Origin: Cristatella mucedo
Lineage: Eukaryota; Bryozoa; Phylactolaemata; Cristatellidae
Direction: 5' to 3'
NCBI GenBank assembly: GCA_009760855.2
Contig: WPIO01000095.1
Coordinates: 404,501 to 468,500 of the forward strand
Length of the DNA: 64,000 nt
Shown: positions 9,940-21,957 of the stretch, in pieces
How the letters are laid out: each line of letters begins with the position of its first letter
Numbering within the stretch: position 1 is the stretch's first letter
Made by a program: the position numbers and the translations under genes
The notes under the pieces: generated by a model
What the model was told of the DNA's origin: nothing
Database searches by the model: none
What the model saw: the letters and a program-made list of their open reading frames with translations, nothing else

Positions 9940-11945
9940 TCAATTTCAAAGACTTCCTTCTAGTTTTCCCCTGAGAAGCTTAAACAAGCTTCTCTTTTCA
10001 CTCGAAAACTTAAGTCTTTCCTGCCACTCCCAAAACAGATTTATAAGACGATAAACAATTTACGGGCCGATGCTGGGAGTCTGACTCCCCAGATACTAAC
10101 GGCTCAGCCTAAAAGTTTTCAGCATTCTTTACTGAAACAATTGTTCGTGTTTCCATAAAGCTTCCTCCGAGTAAAGCGATTGCGCAATCACAACCTGTGA
10201 CCTTCTTTAAAAGATTTCCCTAGGCTTCCGCTTGCGATGTGGCTACGTTAATAAGGTCTAGTAAAAAGAGCTCGTCTCGTGAAGACCCTATACCCTTATC
10301 TCTGTGGTCTGCACTGGCAGACCAACTTAGCCCTGCCATAACCGAGATTTTTAATACTTCTTTGGAAAAAGTGGTCTTACCCAAGTCCTTCAAATTGGCA
10401 AGTTGTTAGACCGATACTCAACAAGCCTGGATTAGATACACAGGTCACTGCAAATTATCACCCAGTTTCCCTTCTTCCTTGTTTGTCAAAGATTCTTGAA
10501 AAAATTGTCACTAAGCAGCTGGTTGCACATTTAAAAAGAATGAAATGTCAGAAACATTTCAATCGGGGTTCAAGAGGCAGCACTCCACTGAAACTGCTCT
10601 CCTCTCGTTAACAATGACATTGTATACTGCAACGATGACGGAAATGTCACAGCCCTAGCTATGCTAGACCTATCAGCTGCCTTTGACACCATCGATCACA
10701 ATGTCCTACTTGAACGATTGAGAAACGCGATCGGTCTGGCAGATGAGGTTTAAATCGTGGTTGTCTGATCGTGTTCAATCCCTGTCGTGTGGGGGTCAGG
10801 TCTCACCCACGAGACGGTTCGCCTGCGGAGTCCCTCGAGCGTTCGTCCTCGGTCCCTCGCTGTTCTCCATTTATACTCAACCTCTAGGAACAGCGATTAA
10901 GGCCAATGGAATAGGATATCACTTTTATGCTGACGACACTCGGCTATATTTGTCATTTAAACCCGTCGAAGTCTGCCGCAGCAACTGATAAACTGAATGC
11001 TTGCCTTGCCGACATTCGATCCAGAATGTCGGAAAGTCTCTTGAAACTAAATGACGATAAAACCGAACTGCTGCTCATAGGACACCCTAAGCATGTGGCT
11101 GGATTAAAAGGCTTTGCTCTTCTAATAGGTGATGCTGTTGTGCGACCATCACCGCGCGCTCGAAATTCAGGTGTCGTTTTCGACAGCTGCCTCAATTTTA
11201 AAAGCTTCATTCGGAAGACTGTTTCTACAGCTCGCAATCACGTCCGATCTAAAATAAGGAGTTGTCCTCCACGGTGGCTTGCAGAAAATATAACTAGCTC
11301 CCTAGTTCTGTCTCTACTTGATTATTGTAATTTCCTTTCGGCTGGGCTACCAAAAAAGGCAACTAGAGCACTACAAATACAGCTGCAAGGCTAGTTGTCA
11401 AGTGCCAGGGGTTTGACCACGTGTCTCCTTTGCTAAAAGAGTTAGGATGGCTGCCGGTCGATAAACAGATACAGAGCAAAGTTCTTACGCTGACCCACAA
11501 GGCCCGCCACGGCTTGGCTCCTTCGTGCCTAGCTGAACTGCTGCACCAGTTTCAGCCTCCTCGGGTTCTGTTTAGACAATAAATTAGCTGTTCCATTCCT
11601 CCACTTAAAGACCGTTGGTGACAGAGGCTTTAGCTCTGCAGGTCCTAGACTCTGGAGCTCGCTCTCACAATTCTTATGCAACGACAACTACTCTACTGCT
11701 GCCGAAAATGGCTCATACTTTCCAGCGGTCCTGAGCTGGTACTTCCATGCTACTCACTACCTCAACTGCTCTCCTGACTCTGCTATGCTTCCCACTTTCT
11801 CGTTGTTGCATGAGATGAAGTCTGTTGACTACCGAATGCGTACCGAAAGCCGCTTAGGCTCTGAGTGCGCTATACAAACTCCCCTGCTTAAAACCCACGT
11901 GGCTTTGTGGAGTTACAGACGGAGATACATTACATTACATTGCGG
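9940..11945 (+). mobile_element. CR1/L2-type LINE, RT domain to 3' end
   Basis: A plus-strand copy of a second subfamily (L2-B here). Blocks in order: a palm/finger segment with FQSGFKRQHSTETALL (about 10555-10600), an AFDTIDHNVLLERL-like block in broken frames, PRAFVLGPSLFSIYTQPLG, the YADDTRLYLSF motif (about 10928-10960), LLKLNDDKTELLLIGHPK (about 11040-11090), SGVVFDSCLNFKSFI, the SLLDYCNFLSAGLPKKA block, and HVSPLLKELGWLPVDKQI (about 11420-11470). The 3' UTR ends in ATACATTACATTACATT at 11926-11942. It is frame-shifted in several places and lacks the endonuclease domain. Confidence 0.85.
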
Positions 11946-12493
11946 CTGCCGCGAGCCATATCGTAGTAGTAGCCACGGCTCATTCAGCGAAAAAGTTGTT
12001 GCCAAATCACACTGCTTTGGCATGTCGCAACGACAGCTCCCGTCGCTGCATCAACCTCCGCGGCTGCTTATAAGAGAGTCGCCTCAAGGTCGCCACGATT
12101 GCAATTCGTCTGCTGAATTAATTGTTGGGTGCGTATTATACAGCTTTATAGGCGTATTATACAGTCAGCTAATTGCCGGTCGTCGATGGCGATCTCATGC
12201 AGCTGCATTAACTGAATGCGTATTTGAGTTACTTGTTGCTGTTGGGGCCAGCTGCTGATTTCGCCGGCGATTTATGCTCGAAAGAATTGACAATATATAG
12301 TTATTCTCGCTTTTACTAGATTGAAATAACTCGCGTCCCAGCTGGGGTAACTCCCCTGGCTGCTTTCGAAAGGAGCACGTGCGCACTCGTGCCCGAAAGC
12401 GTGGCGTGGCGACACTCTGCAGGGGCCAGGGGGGAGGAGACCGAGGTCGCCACTATTGCAAAACTGCGCCACGGTTAAAGCACCAGCGCAGCA

Positions 12494-12496
<3 letters not shown>
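11946..12496. other. Unique sequence, nothing recognised
   Basis: Sequence between the LINE 3' end and the GT array. GC content rises rightward. No exon recognised. Confidence 0.4.

Positions 12497-12554
<58 letters not shown>
12497..12554. repeat. (GT)n microsatellite
   Basis: About 29 uninterrupted GT units, with a short CA/CG-rich patch further right (12841-12876). Confidence 0.95.
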
Positions 12555-12555
<1 letters not shown>

Positions 12556-12879
12556 AACGCAATGCATTACGCACGCGAGCCAACTCAACAAGTGCGGCTA
12601 CGATATCTCGCAGTCATGTCGCGGACTGCTCGTTGGTCCACATGGCTTGTCGTCACATTGGGCCCATCCTCCTAAGTCCTTTATATAGAAGCGGAGCCAC
12701 GTGCTTTCGTACATGCCCCTCAGCATGACCGCCTCAGTCGCGGGCCATGACGTCATTGACATTCCAAAGTGAATAACCTTTTAGTCAACGAATGAACTGG
12801 CCTCCCCAAATGCTCATGCAACTAACCTCTTTTCTCCCACAGACATGCACACGCAAGTACGCACACACACACGCGTGAA

Positions 12880-15330
12880 CACTCACTCACGTCGACGCCT
12901 CGCCTTGGTCAAATATGCCAAAGCTCTTTCTCCAAATAAGAACTACGTCAAACCATCTTCCCGGTAAGAGCGAATGGCGGTTTGCCGTTCTCGGCGTGAA
13001 AGAAGCGTGCATGTGGAAAGTAGCTGAGAAATATGACCGCATCCGGTTAGGATATTTTCTTGGTAAGGGAAATTTTTTCGCCAAGCATAGCGTCGAACGG
13101 GCTGAATTGCAGTACAGGCGGTACACCACTCTCTCGCAGCGGCGCGGGCCGCTGCTCCCCTTTTCGAATATTGGTCAGTTCGCGAAGCTGGGTGGGCGGT
13201 AGACTTGCACGAGCACGTGTCGAGCTGGCCGCGTCGCTTCGCAGTGGAGGAGGAGGAGGACTTTTGCCAAGCACCCTGTAGCTGTAGCAGCATCGGCATC
13301 AGGATGCGGCTTTGCCCGTTATTTCGAATGTTATTACATGTTATTTCGAATGACAGTTTTTGCGACAGCGAGCTGCCGCCGCGAGATTTCGCCCAGGGCT
13401 GGAGCACGGCGGCAGCTCGCCCGGAGGCCTCGCCGGGTGGGAAGGTGGGCGGCAGCAGCAGCAGAGTCGACGGCGGCGGCGGTGCGCTCCTGCAGCGACT
13501 TGGCCTGAGGCGATCGAAGTCTCGGTTTCGCCGACTCCTCAAACTCTCACTGACCTCTCGGTCAGTCCGGCTGACGCCGAACAGCGAATTAAACTGAAAA
13601 CTGAAGCTCCACCATTGTTCTCCCAACTCGTTCTAGCTCATTCTAGAGTTGACGCGATATGCGCACAGCTCGGCTGCAGGGCGCGCGTGCCACCGGCGCG
13701 AACGAGCACTGCAGCCGAGCTCAGCTTCGATTTCGCGCCCTGCCGAGCTGACTACCGCTCGCCGGCGGCACTCGCTACGCTCGCCGGCGGCGGCGCTCTC
13801 TGGCTTCGCTTTCCGTTCGTTCGGCCTAGAGCGACGGTTTCCGGCGGCCTCGTTGCTCTCGTCGTCGGCCCGCTCGCGCCGCACAGAGCCCGTCGCCGAA
13901 GCTCGCGGCGCACGCCCCTCATCGCCAGCAACCGTCGACCGGTAGACGAAATATATATTAATATATATATATATAGTTCTTCTATAATATATTTCTTAAT
14001 TTCTAATATATATATAATATATATTTCTCGGGGAAGAACGAGCAGAGCTGCGAAGAGGCGCGCGCCGTTTGCGTTTTCGCGAAGCCGACGGCAGCGGCGG
14101 CCGGCCGGCAAGCGGTGGCCGCTCGTTCGAGCTCTGCCGGCAGGCGGCTCGAAGCTCGGACGTTGGCTTCCGGCTATGGCTCCAGGTGCGCCGGCCGGCC
14201 GCTATTTTCCCTTTTTTTTGTCTCCGTTCGCTCACCCAGAAATCCGCTATGCGCGCGTCGCTTTTGCAGCTGCTGCTTTGACCTGTCACGTACCTCCCTT
14301 CCTCGACGCCGCCGCTGAACGGCGTGGGTTTCAAAGAGGCCTTCGAGTCCTGAACCTCGCTTCTCGGCCGCAGCGCCCTCGCCCCTCCGAAACTTCTCCA
14401 GCCAAACGTTCTAGTGTTCAAACGTTCGCGTGCGTGCGATGTAGCAGCGGTCGCCGGCGCATGCGGAAGGGGCACGAAGCCCTGAGTAGTGTGGGTTTAA
14501 CTCTCGGTAGTCATGAGTTTTGTGCCCGCTTCACTCTGGGTGCCGTTCGCGCCTGGGCTGAGCGCTCGCTCGATCGCCAAACCCCGCCCCCTCCCCCCCC
14601 CCCAGATTCGGCCGACATCGGCTCACCCGGTGGCGTGCGTGCCTACAAGGATGTCTGCCGCCGCTGCCGGAAATCTTTAAGCTTGCTGGAAACGTGACTA
14701 GTGAAGCCCGTTCGAGGGTACATCCGAAGTGACCGCCAGGCATCCGGTGCACGCTGCCCTCTTGCCCGCCCGGTTTCCCGCTAGACCCAGCCGTGCCGGA
14801 CCGGAAATTAAGCGAGCTCTGTGCCTCAGCGAGAGCACCTGCCGGCCGGCTTGCACGAGGCCGCCGCTTCGCCCTCCTCCTCCGAAGCGGGCGGATCGGT
14901 TCGAGCAGCAACGGCTGCAAGCGAGCTCCACAATCCACTGCGACTCAACAGCTGCTGAGCAACGGACGCGCTCTGCGAACTGGCTTCGGACGCGACGTTG
15001 GTCGCGCGGTCGCCGCGGCAGCCGGCGGTGAGCGCTTGAGTCGGACTCGCCCGGTCGACAAAGTCTCTCCTCATCCGTGCAGTAGACGTAGCGCCTCGCG
15101 GCTCGGCACCAGCGAGTCGCAGGGAGCGGCCTCCGCACGCGAGGCGTCAATACGCGGCTATTGCCGAGCGTAGTTGAAGCTACCGGGGCCAGACAAACCT
15201 GTCTAGACAGATGCACGAGAACATCCGGCCCAGTGCCCAGTCAACTTCTGCCGCTAGCTGCGACTAGTCGGGAAAGTGCCGACACCCCGACAGATCGGTG
15301 CGACGCTGCTGCTGCTTATTCTGCTGCCGC
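12880..15330. other. GC/CpG-rich domain without a recognised gene
   Basis: Strongly GC- and CpG-rich sequence in which long frames stay open on all strands, the longest 445 codons at 13360-14697. These frames are arginine/alanine/serine-rich on both strands, run through an AT palindrome, and show no domain, so they are read as compositional. The region could be a promoter-type CpG island or an unrecognised 5' UTR. Confidence 0.45.
13945..14032. repeat. AT-rich inverted repeat inside the GC-rich domain
   Basis: CGAAATATATATTA on the left and TAATATATATTTC followed by TCG on the right are complementary and enclose a TTCTTAATTTCT-containing centre. The 85-bp AT island sits abruptly within more than 65% GC sequence and could form a hairpin. 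Confidence 0.7.
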
Positions 15331-15334
15331 TGCT

Positions 15335-15545
15335 GCTTCTGGTCGCGCATGCTGCCACTAACCGTATGTGCATGCTGACCCTATGCATGTCACCCCTAAC
15401 CAAGTTATGCTTGCAGTCATTGAGCATGCAACCGCTAACCGTTCGATCGTGCTTCCCTTGCAGCAAATGCAAAGTGCGTAGAAAAAGATTGAGTTCTCTG
15501 ACGGCGCTATATCAATTGTATTATTATTATTATTTTTATTATTAT
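15335..15545 (+). mobile_element. CR1/L2-type LINE, truncated 3' end (subfamily L2-A)
   Basis: It carries CATGCTGCCACTAACC and GCATGCTGACC repeats, GTTCGATCGTGCTTCC, then CAAAGTGCGTAG, GATTGAGTTCTCTGACGG, CGCTATATCAA and a TATTATTATT tail. The same order is seen at 47195-47410 and in antisense at 7570-7830 and 51295-51560, so this is a 5'-truncated LINE end of about 200 bp. Confidence 0.8.
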
Positions 15546-15768
15546 CCGCCCCTCGTCGGCGCTCTGCTCCTGTCAGATCTTACTATCGAATTACCGTGGA
15601 TTCTAAAAGCATTGGAAAGGCAAGTGTTATTACTATTATTTGTAGGATTATTAAGCGGTTATTAACATTCGTCATAACATACGTACCGCCAATGAACTGT
15701 TAGTGCCAGTCATAATTCCGGATCGCTTAGCCGTGGCCTGCATTGCAACTGACAGGCGCCGGGCTCTT

Positions 15769-16058
15769 GTCCTGCTGCTCAGGGTCTGTCCTGCTGAAGG
15801 TTCTGTCCTGCTGAAGGGTCTGTCCTGCTGCTCAGGGTCTGTCCTGCTGCTCAGGGTCTGTCCTGCTGCTCAGGGTCTGTCCTGCTGCTCAGGTTCTGTC
15901 CTGCTGAAGGGTCTGTCCTGCTGAAGGGTCTGTCCTGCTGAAGGGTCTGTCCTGCTGAAGGGTCTGTCCTGCTGAAGGGTCTGCCCTGCTGCTCAGGGTC
16001 TGTCCTGCTGCTCAGGGTCTGTCCTGCTGCTCAGGGTCTGCCCTGCTGCTCAGGGTCT
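15769..16058. repeat. Minisatellite with two unit lengths (19 and 17 bp)
   Basis: 16 tandem units. The long unit has GTCCTGCTG + CTCA + GGGTCT (19 bp). The short unit has AA in place of CTCA (17 bp). The order is one long, two short, four long, five short, four long, so blocks of each type were amplified separately. Single-base variants (GCCCTG at 15983 and 16040; GGTTCT at 15799 and 15892) mark subunits. Unit lengths that are not multiples of three make a coding role unlikely. Confidence 0.95.
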
Positions 16059-16302
16059 GTCCTCGCGGGCTTAGCATCCTCTCGTTGAGCATCTGAGTTC
16101 AGTTGAATCCGATCTCCGCTCTGGCGCCAGCTTGTCACCGGCACGAGAAGGCGCTAGCGGCGTCCTTTCGGTTGACAAAGCATGTGGTTTGACCAGCCAT
16201 GTGGAAGCTAAATGACGGAAGTTCGCAGCCTCGAGTACGACGAGAGCCACCTCTTAAGCGATACAATGCTATTCAAGGCGGATGTATTTGTATTTTCGGA
16301 TG

Positions 16303-16305
<3 letters not shown>

Positions 16306-16386
<81 letters not shown>
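16306..16386. repeat. (AT)n microsatellite
   Basis: About 40 uninterrupted AT units between unique flanks. Confidence 0.95.
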
Positions 16387-16387
<1 letters not shown>

Positions 16388-16388
<1 letters not shown>

Positions 16389-17120
16389 TGCAGTCCCAAG
16401 TTCCGTCAAGTTGGCGGTAGTCGAGCTGCCTTCATTTAGTAAGGGCGCTTTGGACTGGCCAGCATTCATGCTCGAGCACCTGCAGGTTTCGCGGTACTGC
16501 TATTGCGTGCATTTTAAGATAATAACCAAGGTGCAGCAAAGTTTTAGAACTCGTTCAACTAAGAAGAGTTTTCATTCCGTTTTGGCTTTAAAACGGCGGC
16601 TACGCTGGTCAGATAGGAACGGAGAAAATATACCGCCAGTGCTCTCATCTGCTCGCTACAAGAGCTGCTAGGAAGCCGCCGCCGCAGCGGCTGTGGTTCA
16701 GGACTCAAGAACCGTTAAAATATTTCCGAGCGGTTGCGTCGCTCGTACGTTAATCCAATTTACTAGGTGGTTTATTCAAAATTTAACTACGGAAATGTAT
16801 TAGTGTTTTTCCTTTTGCCGAATCTCACATCGCACGCCGACGCAAACACGTATACTGACTGATGCGTGTTCTCAGTGATTCCAGACTATCGAGGCTGCCA
16901 GGAGTTCCGGTCCCAAAGGCCGAAGAAACTGGCCATAGGTCTTACTACCCGGTTGCTATAAGTGCGTTCATCCTTGCTTTAGCATGCTGGCGTAAGCGTG
17001 ATACTTTGTTTGGTTGTGCACGCTTGATACCGTGCACTCGCACTCGCGCTAGCTCAACGGTTCAACAAATTGGAAAGCTTAACTTTGGGTGCTATACTAG
17101 CGACCTATTATTATTTATAA
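16388..17120. other. Unique sequence, nothing recognised
   Basis: No exon or repeat family recognised. Confidence 0.4.
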
Positions 17121-17125
17121 ATCAA

Positions 17126-17208
17126 GCATATATATATATATATATAATATCAATCGCTACAATGGAAATATATGTATCTTACACACACATATATATATTC
17201 TATATATG

Positions 17209-17241
<33 letters not shown>
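17126..17241. repeat. AT-rich microsatellite flanking the Tigger insertion
   Basis: Interrupted TATA arrays, the last (17206-17241) ending exactly at the TA target site of the transposon at 17242. Confidence 0.85.
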
Positions 17242-17244
<3 letters not shown>

Positions 17245-17911
17245 TCGTCCCTCGCTACTTCGCGCTTCGACTTTTGCGGCTTCACTCTATCGTGATTTTT
17301 TAAAATACGTGTACATTCATTAAAAAGTTGATCGAAATAGTGTAAACGATACAGCTCGCGCTCGTTTGTCTGAGTCAATTATACACCCCTGCATTAGAAT
17401 TACAATTAAGATTACAGTACGCATGAAGCGCAGAAGAAGACGACGACACACTTGTTGAAGATACTGCACCAACTGAAGACTCTCCTACTGAAGTCGGGCC
17501 TTCAGAGGAGCAGTAACCCTGCTCTTCTTTGCTGTGCTGTACATATATTCATCTTACTCGCTTCATCACCAAACGCGCTATTTTAATAGCTTGGTGTTTG
17601 TGCGTAATAATTGTGTGTGTGCAATTAAATGTAAAATAACAATGCGATGTTTGTAAAGTCAAATATGTCTTATTTTCTCTTATTTGTCTAATTTATTTGG
17701 TAATACGACTGTAATTGTGACTAAAGGGGTGTTATTTAATTACCAGGAGGGCTCTTATAACGTTAAAAATTGTATTTAGAGGATCATAAACAGGTCTTCT
17801 GTGCTCTAGCTACGAAAATATTCGATTTATAAATAAAGCATCCTACTTCGCGGAAATTCACCTATTGCGGTGGAGTCTAGAATGGATTAACGGCGATAAA
17901 CGAGGGTCGAC

Positions 17912-17913
<2 letters not shown>
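17242..17913 (+). mobile_element. pogo/Tigger-type (Tc1/mariner superfamily) DNA transposon, internally deleted
   Basis: The ends CAGTCGTCCCTCG (left) and CGAGGGTCGACTG (right) are inverted repeats with one mismatch and are flanked by TA on both sides, the target duplication of Tc1/mariner elements. A longer TIR similarity (CTACTTCGCG at both ends) extends about 25 bp. At about 17435-17513 a plus-strand frame encodes an acidic, proline-containing tail ending PSEEQ and a TAA, like the C-terminus of Tigger/jerky-type transposases. The catalytic DDE core is missing. The element is 672 bp, non-autonomous, and sits between an AT and a GT microsatellite. Confidence 0.8.

Positions 17914-17915
<2 letters not shown>

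Positions 17916-17944
<29 letters not shown>
17916..17944. repeat. (GT)n microsatellite
   Basis: About 14 TG units starting at the right TA duplication of the Tigger element. An AT-rich stretch follows to about 18010. Confidence 0.9.
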
Positions 17945-17951
<7 letters not shown>

Positions 17952-18284
17952 ATCAATTTTATAATATATAAATTAATTACATATTAATCACTATTATATA
18001 TAAATCAAGCAAAACTTTATAAGCGAGAGCAGGAAAATAAGCCGCACTTCAGCACTCTCTCGTCCTCATCATTCACCCTCTCAGCACTTTCTGCACCCCG
18101 GGGAGGGGAGGAGGGAGAATTCAGGCTTTCGCTGCTCTTTGTAAAGTTACTCGTTATAGGTGGACGCAACGACTTACATTGAATGATAAACGCGCTTGTC
18201 CACGAGAATGACAGCTATCTATGAACCACTGCGCTCCGGGTGGTACAGGCTGCTGAATAAACTAGTATTTATTTATTTGTTATT

Positions 18285-18375
18285 TAATAACAATAATAAT
18301 AATAATAATACAGTTGATATACCACCCTCAGAGAACTCAATCTCTTTCTAGACACTTTACATTTGCAGAATTGAT
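18285..18375 (-). mobile_element. LINE/SINE tail fragment (antisense)
   Basis: An (AATA/AAT)n run, then CCACCCTCAGAGAACTCAAT and CTCTTTCTAGACACTTTACA: the reverse complement of the L2-A tail stem-loop, truncated immediately behind it. Confidence 0.7.
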
Positions 18376-18399
18376 TATCGCCGCAGCGGTACTTAAGAA

Positions 18400-20145
18400 A
18401 GCGGAGGTCCGTATTCGCCCGGCATTATGGCTTGTAAGATCCCGAACTTTACTCGCAAAGCACAGCTCAAGCATCGTGCTTTAATTACCCCTTTGACTGC
18501 ATCTATGGCGAGAGGGCTAACGGTGCCAGGCAGGCAGCGGCACGCCAGCACCCGTTCCCTTCGCGACGCCGATTTTGAGCAGCACCGCAGCTCGCTTCGC
18601 GACTGCCTCGCGGCGCCGCCGCCCATCCGCTCGCCCGCGTCCCAGGCTGGTACCCGCATCTGTCGCGCGGCCTGCGTCTTGGAGCGCCAGCGCAGTTCGC
18701 CGCCGCCGGCGGACGACCTACTGCGCCGTACAGCGAGACTCGGCCGCAGAGCCAGACGCCGCTTCGTCGTAGCCGCTCGGTCTGCGGTCTGAGCCCGGCC
18801 GCAGTCCGTCGTCGTGTAGCGCGCCCGCTGAGAGCGGAAGCCGCGGCCGCTGGCGTCCGCTCTCTGCGGGCGCCAGCGGAGCCCCCAGCTCGCTCTGGCG
18901 CCGGCCGCCGGCGCTCGTGACGCCTGCGGTCGCACCGCTCGGGCGGCGTGCAAGCGTGCGCCCTCCATCCGCTGAGGCGCGTCGCATTCGCGGAACGCGG
19001 TTACAGCGCAGATGCTGCTGCAGCTGAGGCGGCGGTGGATGCACGAGATGCGGGAGCCTCGATGCCGAGATCGCGGGACCGGCGGCGACGGCTGCGTGAG
19101 GAGGAGGAGGAGGGCGCCGCAGCGGCCGCTGAGGAATTGCGGGCTCGCGAAGAGCACGCCGAGGGGCGGGCAAACGTTCCGAAAACCGACTCTATTCGCT
19201 AACGCAACCGCCGAGATTCCAAAGGGGTGGAGATGAGCTGAATAGCGTGTCGGAAAAAAGCCAGCTCTCAGGCGGCGGACGCAGGATTCCGAAACAATGC
19301 TACCGCTCTAGGCAGGAAGCGCGCCGCGGCCCTCGATCGCCGCCTGCGCGCGGCAATCGAGGGCGGCGGCGGCGGCGGCGGCTTCGGTGCATTGCTATGC
19401 GATTTGCAAGTGCACGCGTCGCAGACGAATTTGGCGGTAGCGGAGGGTAGCTAGAGAGGCAAGAGCGGCGCCGGAAGTGATTGGCAAAGCTCGCGCAGCC
19501 ATGAAACGCTGGTGCGTAAGCTGCGCTTGGGCCTGCAGCTACGGTAGGGGTGGGGACTTGCGGAAGGACTTGCTTCACGACCCGGAGGCCGCGACGGCGA
19601 CTGCGCGGGAACGGCCGCCGCGCGTGCATGTGGCTAATCCGCGTTGCTAGTCCCCAGACCGACCTGGGTGGGTGGCCACGTGACTTTGTCTGGCGGCGGC
19701 TCTTAAGTGCCCTGGTTGGGGGCTCCTTCGTTTCTCGTCGTCGCGCCGCGCGCGGGCCGGTCCCCACAAAGTCTCTATGTACGCCCGCTCGCATGCGTCC
19801 AATGCAGACGTCATTGCCCTCACAAACCTCGCGCGTGTGTGAGGGTAGCATCGCTCTTCGTCGCACCGCTCGTGCGAGCCACCCCTCCCCCTTCGCACAC
19901 CCTGTCGCTTCAGTGCCGGCAGCGCGGAGCCGCCCGACGCTCGCGAGCTAGCCCGCAGAAGTCATCGCGCGTGCAGCCCGTTGCGGCCGTGCCCGAGGTG
20001 GTGATTCTCAGCCTCCGTCCGGGCGGATGCTGCCGCTCACTTTATCATAACGTCATGCCACAAGGGTCTGCCACCACGCCGGGCAGCCGCCTGGTTCGGC
20101 TAGCTGCCAACGCCAATCGTTGAAGCTCGCGGGTCCTTCTGTTTG
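18400..20145. other. GC/CpG-rich domain without a recognised gene
   Basis: Open frames of up to 254 codons on the minus strand (18393-19157) and 188 codons (19300-19866) are arginine/alanine/proline-rich, overlap open frames on the plus strand, and contain no recognised motif. They are taken as a by-product of CpG-rich composition. A GGCGGC run lies at 19364-19382. Confidence 0.45.
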
Positions 20146-20147
20146 TC

Positions 20148-20235
20148 TGTCTCTCCGTCTCTCTCTCTCTTCCTCTCTCTCCCTCTCTCTCTCTCTTTCA
20201 TCTCCTCCCTCCTCTCTCTCTCCCTCTCTTCTTCC
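20148..20235. repeat. (CT)n-rich microsatellite
   Basis: Interrupted CT array with TCCCT and TTCCT variants. Confidence 0.9.
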
Positions 20236-20389
20236 CTAGCGAACATTCACTGGTCCTACCGGCGGCGCGTAGGCTCTCTGATAGTTAGTCGAGTAAAATG
20301 TGAATATCCGTGTAGCTCCTGTGTGAGAATTTTGTCCGCTTCGTTCTTCGCAAGTAGCAAGTATTTAAAGGAACATGCATTTCATTTAG

Positions 20390-20440
20390 TATAGTGCCCT
20401 AGTAGAACTTAAATCTGTATACAGGCGCTATTTATTTTTT
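20390..20440 (-). mobile_element. LINE/SINE tail remnant (antisense)
   Basis: GTGCCCTAGTAGAACTTAAA and ACAGGCGCTATTTA resemble the reverse complement of the shared LINE/SINE tail stem-loop. No head is visible. Confidence 0.4.
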
Positions 20441-20449
20441 TGCATCTTG

Positions 20450-21235
20450 TCGCGCGCCACCACTACGTCCACGACTTCCCAGGCGCACCCTCATGCGTTC
20501 TCGTGGCCTGCATCACGTGCGTACGGTCGACATGGAGCGTGCAGCTCATAGGTTGCTGCGCGTGTACGGTCGGGCGCCGACGTCGCACGCAGAGCCGCCG
20601 CGCGCCAAGCCGCCGCGGGCGTGCAGCGCGGGGCCCGCGGCGGCGCCAGTGAACCACCACCCGTAGAGGCGCTCGGCGGAGAGGCCCCTCTCGGCGAACC
20701 GCAGCCTCTCGGAGAGCGCTCGAGGTGCCAGCGCCGCAGCCGCCGCCCCTCGCGCCAGACACTGGGAAACCGGCTGGCGGGCGGCGAGACGGGCTCTTCG
20801 CCGAGTACGAAAAGCGGCGCCGCTGACCGCTGCGTCGCGTGCCCGTTGACCGACGAACTAAACTAGCTCGAGCGTGCTTCTTTAGTAGCTCGAGGCAGCA
20901 GAGTGGTAAGTGTCCGCCGCCGGCGGGACTCAACGCCGCCGAGATTGAAGAAATGCGATTTCCGCGGCAGCCGGAAGTGTAGCCGGGCGGGGCTGCTGGC
21001 GACGCTAGCACGCATGCGCCTACTCATGCCCGTGACTGGTTCCTGATTCTCTCTGGCGCCGCATGAATTCAATCACTGTGCGAGCTAGGGGCGGGCGACC
21101 GAAACGGTAGTCGCGAGCACTTTCGACAGCTCGAACCCCGGAGCCGATCGTCGACATAGCCGGCTACATCGCTACTGTCGGCTGCTCGCTCGGCCGTGCT
21201 GCCTCCCGGCGGCTCATGAATGCAACCGCGAGGCA
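20450..21235. other. GC-rich unique sequence, no gene recognised
   Basis: The CpG-rich domain continues. Open frames on both strands overlap and carry no known motif. Confidence 0.4.
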
Positions 21236-21241
21236 ACTTCA

Positions 21242-21255
21242 GATATATATGTATA

Positions 21256-21321
<66 letters not shown>

Positions 21322-21397
21322 CATATATATATATATGTATATATGTATGTGTATATATATGTATGTATAAATGTATTATATAATGTATGCGTGTGCA

Positions 21398-21459
<62 letters not shown>
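21242..21459. repeat. Compound (AT)n / (GT)n microsatellite
   Basis: A long AT array (21257-21314), an interrupted ATGT-rich part (21315-21380), then about 29 GT units (21401-21459). Confidence 0.95.
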
Positions 21460-21463
<4 letters not shown>

Positions 21464-21665
21464 GGTTATTTTCGCGGAACTGACGGTTAGTCGTTGTCAA
21501 AAGAATGAGAGCTAAATGGAATTTTCGAGGAGACCTAAAGGCGCTCGGCTCGCGACGGTTGCGTTTATTCTCACGAAGCGGCCCCACGGCGACCTGTAGA
21601 CCGGCCGGGGGGGGGGGTTGATTCATCGCACCGCAGCGCCCACGCTGCTGGCTGCGTTCGGCGGG

Positions 21666-21772
<107 letters not shown>

Positions 21773-21957
21773 TAGCCTTATTTCGAGCGGTCCAGTTTCG
21801 GATGCCGGAGGGGGACGGTGTCGAAGGCAGCGGCCGCCGCCGGGCGGAGCTGGGGCGGATCGATACGGTCGGTTGGCTTTGCATGCAGACCACTAATCCG
21901 CGGTGGGTGGCCTCCGGGCAGACGGGCGTGGCGGGGCGCGCGCGAACAACGGGACGC

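Noticed and set aside
13360-14697. 445-codon open frame on the plus strand
   Set aside because: It is Arg/Ala/Ser-rich, open in several other frames at once, runs through an AT palindrome giving Ile/Tyr repeats, and has no domain. The length follows from GC-rich composition.
15703-15924. Periodic protein from the minisatellite
   Set aside because: Unit lengths of 17 and 19 bp change frame every repeat, so no consistent peptide repeat is encoded.
15769-16058. CRISPR-like array
   Set aside because: Units are directly adjacent with no spacers, in an animal genome; it is a minisatellite.
18393-19157. 254-codon minus-strand frame
   Set aside because: Same compositional effect; overlapping plus-strand frames are equally open and no motif is present.
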